NCBI GenBank assembly: GCA_030040115.1
Contig: JASHUH010000232.1
Span: forward strand, 1-11,300
DNA length: 11,300 nt
DNA from: Acidobacteriaceae bacterium
GTDB taxonomy: Bacteria > Acidobacteriota > Terriglobia > Terriglobales > Acidobacteriaceae
Direction: 5' to 3'
Part shown: piece after piece, positions 6,863 to 11,300 of the stretch
How positions within the stretch are numbered: the first letter of the stretch is position 1
How the letters are laid out: each line of letters opens with the position of its first letter
Notes under the pieces: model-generated
Told to the model about the DNA's origin: nothing
Databases searched by the model: none
The model's input: the letters and a program-made list of their open reading frames with translations, nothing else
Position numbers and translations under genes: made by a program

Positions 6863-9010
6863 CTATTCAGGCTTATTGGGCTGCCCAAGGGCGTTGTCTT
6901 CTTTGGCCAGCTTGACGCGCGCGCTTTCCAATTTCTTCTGCACCTTGGAGACGTCGCCCGGTTCGATATCCCCAGGAGACGATTTCGCGAATTCCGCCAG
7001 CGAAAGCTGCCATTGCGCGGCAGCCAGCCGGATGCGGCCCGTCTTTTCGTACAGATCGCCCAAGTGCATGTGGACTGTGGGATCGGTCTGATCGCGGGCC
7101 ACGGCCGAGCGCAGATTGTCTTCGGCCAGATCGTATTGGCCCATCTTGAAATAGACCCAGCCCAGAGAATCCAGGTAAGCGCCATTCATGGGCTCCAGGT
7201 CCACGGCCTGGCGGATCAGCTTCAGCGCTTCCGGCAGTTTGACTCCCTTATCGGCAAGCATGTAGCCAAGGTAATTCAGAGTCATGGCGTTTTGCGGATC
7301 GAGAGCCAGCGCCTGGCGGAAGTATTGTTCGGCCGCGTCGATATGTTTCTGCCGATCCGCCAACTCGCCCCGTAAAAACAGCAGGTAGGTGCGGTCTTCT
7401 TTCTTGGTGCACAGCGGCTCAGCTTTGTTGAAAGCTTCCTCGGCGTCCTTCCAGCGGCGCAAGCGGACGTCCATTTGGCCCATGGCCTCATAGACCGTGC
7501 GGTCGTCGGAAGAGTTGTCGAGCAAGCCGCGCGCCATAGTCAACGCCTGATCCGGCTGTCCCTGGTCCGCCAGTTCGCCCGCCAGCATCAGCTTCATGTC
7601 GCGGTTCTTGGGGTTGGCCGCCACGGCTTTTTGAGCCACATCCAGCGCTTTGTCGAACTGCTTCGCTTCCCGGTATGCATCGACCTCGCCCTGGTAGCCT
7701 TGAACCGCGGAGTCATCGCCCATATCGATCAATTTCTGATAGGTTGCGACCGCCTGATCGATCTTGTTCTGCTCGAGATACACGCCCGCCAGACGCCCCA
7801 GAAAAATGCCGCGATTGTTCTTCTCCTCGGCAGTGTAGGCGCCATTGGCGTGCGAAGTCAGATCGACCATGTTCTGATAGGTCTGCGCGGCGTCGTCAAA
7901 ATGGCCGAGCACGTCCTCGAGCATCCCTTCGTTGTACCCGGCTTCGAGGGAATTGGGATCCAGCTTCACCGCCTTGCGTATGGTGGCCAAGGCGTCTTCG
8001 TACTTCCCCTGCCGACGCTGAATTTCCGCAATATGAACCAGCGCCTCGCCGTTCTCCGGATCGGCCTCGGCCAGCTCCTGATATTGCTTGAGCGCAGCCT
8101 CGAGCTGATCGTCGGTCAGCAGCGCCTGCGCCAGCGCGTCGAGCGTTTGCAGGTCTTCGGGCTCCAAATCGGCGGCGCGCTGATAGGCGGCGATGGCGTC
8201 CTTCGTATCCTTCATCTGGTCGTAGGCCGCGCCCAGAGTGAACTCCATCTTGGCCGTACGGTCGCCCTCCGGAACCGCCATGATCACGTTCACCGCCTGT
8301 TGCAGATTGCCGTTCTCGGCGTACACGCGGGCGAGGTTCAGCACCACGTCTTCCGAATCCGGCTCGATGGCCTGGGCGCTCTTGAACTCGGCCGCCGCCT
8401 TGTCCGGCTCGTGCTTGACGGTATAAAGCTGGCCCAGCACCATGCGGTCTTCCACGCTTCTTGGCTGCAGGGCCACAATCTTTTCAAATTCGGCAATCGC
8501 CTGGTCCAGGGCGTTCCCGGAGGATGACGTGGACGACACGCCGTTTTGGCTCTCGCCCAGCTGGCGCAGGTAAATCCGTCCCAGCAGCCGGTGGGCGTCC
8601 ACGTCATCGGGCGAAGTCTTGAGCAGGTTGCGCGCCATCGACTCCGCGTCATGGATGCGGCCCACGCGGAAATAGAGATCGGCCAGCTCATCGTTCAGCT
8701 CCGGCGAGCCCGGATCGTCATTGAGCGCGAGCTTGTACTGCTCGATGGCTTGATTCACCTCGTCGGGACGGCCTTCGGAGATGGCGTCGTCCTCATACAT
8801 TCCCGCCAGCGCGGCATGATAATACGCCTGCGCGCGCTCCGTAGTCTCTGGCGAAGGCGTCGTCGCGGCGTCAGTCGACGCCGATGCGGTGTTCGATGGC
8901 CCGCCCTGGGCCGGCGCCTGGGCGCAAAGAGCAGCGGCCGGCAGCAACAGAATCGATGCAGCGGCATAGAGGAGCGGGGAGACGGACAAGCGGGATTGTA
9001 GTTTCTTCAT
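6863..9010 (-). CDS. Secreted or periplasmic multi-TPR protein
   Basis: 715-aa protein with an N-terminal Sec signal peptide: a KK start, a hydrophobic core at about 12-28 and probable cleavage after ALCA at residue 30. An Ala/Pro/Ser/Thr-rich linker (31-58) follows, and tetratricopeptide repeats fill almost all the rest. I can pick out more than ten TPR-like units with the A...Y..A/L..P pattern, for example AIEQYKLALNDDPGSPE, AIAAYQRAADLEPEDLQ, ALATIRKAVKLDPNSLE, AEQYFRQALALDPQNA and ALKLIRQAVDLEP. The block NYLGYMLADKG...LDSLGWVYFKMGQYDLA near the C-terminus recurs in many bacterial TPR proteins. The C-terminal 40 residues are lysine-rich. No catalytic domain or lipobox is seen. It is probably a protein-interaction scaffold in the cell envelope; the partner is unknown. 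ATG 9010 is preceded by only a weak purine stretch. Confidence 0.88.
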   Translation of the reverse strand: MKKLQSRLSVSPLLYAAASILLLPAAALCAQAPAQGGPSNTASASTDAATTPSPETTERAQAYYHAALAGMYEDDAISEGRPDEVNQAIEQYKLALNDDPGSPELNDELADLYFRVGRIHDAESMARNLLKTSPDDVDAHRLLGRIYLRQLGESQNGVSSTSSSGNALDQAIAEFEKIVALQPRSVEDRMVLGQLYTVKHEPDKAAAEFKSAQAIEPDSEDVVLNLARVYAENGNLQQAVNVIMAVPEGDRTAKMEFTLGAAYDQMKDTKDAIAAYQRAADLEPEDLQTLDALAQALLTDDQLEAALKQYQELAEADPENGEALVHIAEIQRRQGKYEDALATIRKAVKLDPNSLEAGYNEGMLEDVLGHFDDAAQTYQNMVDLTSHANGAYTAEEKNNRGIFLGRLAGVYLEQNKIDQAVATYQKLIDMGDDSAVQGYQGEVDAYREAKQFDKALDVAQKAVAANPKNRDMKLMLAGELADQGQPDQALTMARGLLDNSSDDRTVYEAMGQMDVRLRRWKDAEEAFNKAEPLCTKKEDRTYLLFLRGELADRQKHIDAAEQYFRQALALDPQNAMTLNYLGYMLADKGVKLPEALKLIRQAVDLEPMNGAYLDSLGWVYFKMGQYDLAEDNLRSAVARDQTDPTVHMHLGDLYEKTGRIRLAAAQWQLSLAEFAKSSPGDIEPGDVSKVQKKLESARVKLAKEDNALGQPNKPE

Positions 9011-9302
9011 CTTGGGGACTCTTCGCTCTCTGCGCCGAGAGGATATGGCGCCGATCCACCCAGCCCAAAGCGGTTTTCGGGCAGACCTACTCTGCCTATT
9101 GTACAGACGATTTTACTCGTCGAATCGTCGCAGTGGCGGCGCTGATCAGGGAATTTTCCGAATGGAAAGAAATCGACGCACTCAGAAAGCAAAATTGCGG
9201 TCCAATGGGCCTGGCCAAGCCCCCTCCAAATCGGCAAATGAGAGGTTGGATGCTGCTTCTCCCGGCCCGGTTCGAGGCGCGGCGCTTTTCTTTTTCGCCA
9301 CC
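9011..9302. other. 292-nt gap between purH and the TPR gene
   Basis: I see no coding sequence. On the minus strand, TACAAT (9103-9098) could be the -10 of the TPR gene, about 80 nt upstream of its ATG, but the -35 is poor. Immediately upstream on that strand is a 5-bp inverted repeat GACGA (9106-9110) / TCGTC (9117-9121), echoed by TCGTC at 9125-9129, which could be an operator. No good intrinsic terminator follows purH: the nearest hairpin, around GGGCCTGGCCAAGCCC near 9208, has a short stem and no T-run. Confidence 0.35.
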
Positions 9303-10889
9303 TCAGTGCCGGAAATGCCGCATTCCGGTAAACAGCATAGCCACGCCCAGCTTGTCGGCGGCGGTAATCACTTCGTCGTCGCGCACCGAACCTCCGGGCT
9401 GAATCACGGCCGTCGCCCCGGCCTGCACCACGGCTTCCAGACCGTCGGAGAACGGGAAAAAAGCGTCCGAGGCCGCCACGCATCCTGCGAGCGGCAGCAC
9501 GGCTTTCATGGCTCCGAAGCGCGCCGCGTCTACGCGGCTCATCTGGCCGGCGCCCACGCCCAGCGTTTGCCCGTCGCGCGCATACACAATGGCATTCGAC
9601 TTGACGTGCTTGACCACGCGCCATGCGAAAAGCAGGCTGCGCAGTTCGTCGGCCGATGGCGGACGCCAGGTGACCACTTTCAACTCCGACTCCGTCACCC
9701 GTCCGGTATCGGCGTCCTGCAGCAGCAGCCCGCCGGAAACGTGCTTCACCACTGGGCGCGCCGGCGCCGGGCGCACTTCAACCAGGCGAAGGTTCTTCTT
9801 TGCGCTCAACCGCTCGCGGGCCTCCGGCATAAAAGCGGGCGCCGCAATCGCCTCCACAAAGAGCTTGGCAATCTCTTCGGCAGCCGGCCCATCCAATGCG
9901 CGGTTGACGCCGATGACCGAGCCGAAGGCCGAGACCGGGTCGCAGGCCAGCGCCTTTTGATAGGCCTCCGCCAGGGTGACGCCGGTGGCCGCGCCGCAGG
10001 GGTTGGTGTGCTTGATGATGATCGCGGCGGGGTCCTCAAACTCCTGCGCCAACTCCCAGCAGGCGTCGAGATCGACCAGGTTGTTGTAGCTCAGCTCTTT
10101 GCCTTGCAACTGAACGGCGCCGGCGACGCCCAGCCCCGAGCCGTCGCTGTACAGCGCCGCGCGCTGGTGCGGATTTTCGCCGTAGCGCAAGGTTTGCGCC
10201 AAGGGAAAATGAATCCGCAGCGTGGTGGGCAAGTCGTCCGTACCGGGCGCGGCCGGCGCCTCGGCCGCCGGCGCCTCCGCGATGCGTTCGAGCGTCCCGG
10301 CAATGGCGGCGTCATAAGCAGCTGTGGTGGCAAAGGCCTGTTTCGCGAGGCGCCACCGCGTAGCCCGGCTCAGTTTGCCATGGGTGCGTTCGAGTTCTTC
10401 GGCCAGCGCCGGATAATCGGCCACGCGTGTGACCACGGCCACGTCCTCGAAGTTCTTCGCCGCCGAGCGCACCATCGACGGCCCGCCAATATCGATGTTT
10501 TCGATCAGTTCTCCAAAGCCCACCTGGGGTTGCGCTGCCGTCTTTTCAAAGGCGTAGAGGTTCACCACCACCATGTCGATGGGCTCAATTCCCTGCCCCG
10601 CGATGGCCGCCTCGTGCTCCGCGTTCGCGCGCTTGTAGAGCAACCCGCCATGGACGCGCGGATGCAGCGTCTTTACCCGTCCGTCGAGCATTTCCGGAAA
10701 GCCGGTCAGCTCGCTGATGTCCCGCACCGCAAGCCCGGCCTGTCGGAGCGCACGCGCCGTGCCGCCCGTGGAAACCAGCTCCACGCCCAAGTGGGCCAGA
10801 GCCCCGGCAAACTCCACCAGGCCGGTTTTGTCGGTCACGCTCAACAGGGCGCGGCGAACTTGTTTTTCATCGCGATCGGAAGCCACCAT
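9303..10889 (-). CDS. purH: Bifunctional AICAR transformylase / IMP cyclohydrolase
   Basis: Performs the last two steps of de novo purine synthesis: formylation of AICAR with 10-formyl-tetrahydrofolate, then cyclisation to IMP. The product is 528 aa, normal for PurH. The N-terminal MGS-like cyclohydrolase domain shows [11 protein letters not shown] (14-24), STGGT (40-44) and [14 protein letters not shown] (69-82, with K73). The transformylase domain carries the catalytic K293-H294 in KHTNPCG, and the protein ends in the characteristic FTGMRHFRH. An Ala/Pro-rich linker [12 protein letters not shown] (205-216) looks like a lineage-specific insert. The frame is open upstream to 10949, but ATG 10889 has AAGGAG at 10894-10899 with 4-nt spacing and is clearly the start. 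The gene is preceded by a long structured leader and followed by a 292-nt gap, so it is probably a transcription unit of its own. Confidence 0.97.
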   Translation of the reverse strand: MVASDRDEKQVRRALLSVTDKTGLVEFAGALAHLGVELVSTGGTARALRQAGLAVRDISELTGFPEMLDGRVKTLHPRVHGGLLYKRANAEHEAAIAGQGIEPIDMVVVNLYAFEKTAAQPQVGFGELIENIDIGGPSMVRSAAKNFEDVAVVTRVADYPALAEELERTHGKLSRATRWRLAKQAFATTAAYDAAIAGTLERIAEAPAAEAPAAPGTDDLPTTLRIHFPLAQTLRYGENPHQRAALYSDGSGLGVAGAVQLQGKELSYNNLVDLDACWELAQEFEDPAAIIIKHTNPCGAATGVTLAEAYQKALACDPVSAFGSVIGVNRALDGPAAEEIAKLFVEAIAAPAFMPEARERLSAKKNLRLVEVRPAPARPVVKHVSGGLLLQDADTGRVTESELKVVTWRPPSADELRSLLFAWRVVKHVKSNAIVYARDGQTLGVGAGQMSRVDAARFGAMKAVLPLAGCVAASDAFFPFSDGLEAVVQAGATAVIQPGGSVRDDEVITAADKLGVAMLFTGMRHFRH

Positions 10890-10918
10890 GAAGCTCCTTG
10901 TGTTGGGGTCTAGTGGGT

Positions 10919-10939
10919 GTGCGCGCGTCAGGCGCGCAC
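10919..10939 (-). promoter_or_regulatory. Strong hairpin in the purH leader
   Basis: A perfect 8-bp GC-only-type stem, GTGCGCGC (10919-10926) with GCGCGCAC (10932-10939), encloses a 5-nt loop. It lies 19 nt upstream of the purH Shine-Dalgarno. There is no T-run on either side, so it is not a canonical terminator. It would form in the purH 5' UTR if transcription starts further upstream, and could affect ribosome access or mRNA stability. I did not find ZTP or purine riboswitch motifs around it. Confidence 0.5.
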
Positions 10940-11070
10940 GAACAGCCATTCAAACCAAGCTCCAGACTACAACTGCGGATCGAGGTGGGAGTTTTCCGTG
11001 TCGATTCAGCGCGGGGCCTCCGAGAGCAGGCGCCCGGTTCCGATCCGGGTCAGCGCGCGAGACCAGTTGG

Positions 11071-11087
11071 TTAGCTAAAATAGCTAA
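11071..11087. repeat. Perfect 17-bp palindrome, operator-like
   Basis: TTAGCTA (11071-11077), AAA, TAGCTAA (11081-11087): a perfect 7-bp inverted repeat with a 3-bp centre, AT-rich within a GC-rich flank. This is the symmetry expected for a dimeric regulator site or part of a mobile-element end. A TAAAAT that could serve as a -10 on the plus strand lies inside it (11076-11081), but no -35 is seen and no gene starts downstream on that strand. Confidence 0.55.
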
Positions 11088-11092
11088 TTTGG

Positions 11093-11108
11093 CCCCCACC
11101 CCACCCCC
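11093..11108. repeat. C-rich tract (three C-runs separated by single A)
   Basis: C5-A-C4-A-C5 on the plus strand, so three close G-runs on the minus strand. It is one run short of a three-tier intramolecular G-quadruplex. It lies between the palindrome and the stop codon of the partial reading frame at the window end. Confidence 0.6.
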
Positions 11109-11115
11109 ATAAGCG

Positions 11116-11300
11116 CTAAGATAAGGATTCAATCTGTGGCCTTCGCTTGCGATCGGGTTCTGCGAGGGCGGCGGCGATCTGGTTCCATTGCCCGATCACG
11201 GCTTGGAGGGTCAAGTGAGGAGCAATGGCCGACTGGAGTTGATGAAAGGCGAACTGGAATTCACGCCAGCGGCTGAGGGTGCGCCTCTTGCGGCAAGAGG
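11116..11300 (-). CDS. 3' end of an unidentified gene, possibly a transposase C-terminus
   Basis: The minus strand is open from the window edge to TAG at 11118-11116, encoding the last 60 residues of a protein whose start lies outside the window. It is basic and Trp/Gln-rich: SCRKRRTLSRWREFQFAF, then HQLQSAIAPHLTLQAVIGQW, then NQIAAALAEPDRKRRP and IESLS. Coding quality looks real: codon third positions are mostly G or C, and the other two frames are broken by stops. The composition recalls C-terminal tails of DDE transposases, but I cannot name a family and no catalytic motif is in view. It reads towards purH. Codons near the edge contain a 7-bp inverted repeat (11284-11290 / 11294-11300). 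Confidence 0.5.
   Translation of the reverse strand, partial: SCRKRRTLSRWREFQFAFHQLQSAIAPHLTLQAVIGQWNQIAAALAEPDRKRRPQIESLS

Noticed and set aside
7475-8527. Plus-strand 350-codon open frame antisense to the TPR gene
   Set aside because: It mirrors the TPR repeats on the other strand. No ribosome site or family pattern was seen.
9012-10913. Long plus-strand open frame (633 codons) antisense to purH
   Set aside because: It is a GC-driven shadow. The opposite strand encodes a full, motif-complete PurH, and the plus-strand product is Arg/His/Gly-rich with no recognisable domain.
11033-11056. tRNA T-arm-like stem (CCCGG / CCGGG with a 7-nt loop TTCCGAT)
   Set aside because: The loop does not match TTCRANY, and I cannot pair an acceptor, D or anticodon arm at the right distances.
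10890-11115. ZTP (pfl) riboswitch before purH
   Set aside because: The conserved pfl sequence blocks are not recognisable on the minus strand; only a simple hairpin is present.
10950-11132. 60-codon minus-strand open frame upstream of purH
   Set aside because: It has no ribosome site or coding character, and it overlaps the palindrome, the C-rich tract and the end of the partial gene in another frame.

Overview
The window is a GC-rich (roughly 60% by eye), densely packed bacterial chromosome segment made almost entirely of housekeeping genes. The gene mix suggests Acidobacteriota or a similar high-GC soil lineage: a secreted multi-TPR protein next to a type-2 dGTPase-like hydrolase, a short-form Psd beside PssA, and a USG-1-like protein. 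That placement is an inference from gene content; no rRNA or other phylogenetic marker lies in the window.

Layout. Positions 158-2505 (+) hold a PLP-dependent cystathionine gamma-synthase/lyase, then tsaB and rimI, with spacings of 9 nt and an ATGA overlap that indicate one operon. A 201-nt gap with a promoter-like element precedes a small coiled-coil YdcH/DUF465 gene (2707-2916, +). A 160-nt gap follows; it holds an imperfect hairpin, a G-quadruplex-type tract on the minus strand and a perfect TATAAT only 11 nt before the psd start. Positions 3077-5662 (+) are a phosphatidylethanolamine operon: psd, pssA (ATGA overlap) and a USG-1/aspartate-semialdehyde-dehydrogenase-like gene that overlaps pssA and has no catalytic cysteine. 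It meets a minus-strand block convergently with only 25 nt between stops. Read in its own direction, that block is purH (10889-9303), a 292-nt gap, a signal-peptide-bearing TPR protein (9010-6863) and an HD-domain dGTPase-like protein (6854-5688).

Beyond purH, 10890-11115 is non-coding. It contains a strong hairpin in the purH leader, a perfect 17-bp palindrome and a C-rich tract. The window ends inside the 3' end of an unidentified minus-strand reading frame (11300-11116), possibly a transposase C-terminus.

How the genes fit together: PssA makes phosphatidylserine from CDP-diacylglycerol and serine, and Psd decarboxylates it to phosphatidylethanolamine. TsaB belongs to the tRNA t6A machinery and RimI is its usual genomic partner. 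PurH performs the last two steps of IMP synthesis. The dGTPase family hydrolyses dNTPs.

I found no CRISPR array, phage module, toxin-antitoxin pair or recognisable new system. The most interesting items are the cysteine-less USG-1-like protein in the phospholipid operon, the unusual psd promoter, a G8 run inside rimI, and the palindrome with the mobile-element-like edge upstream of purH.
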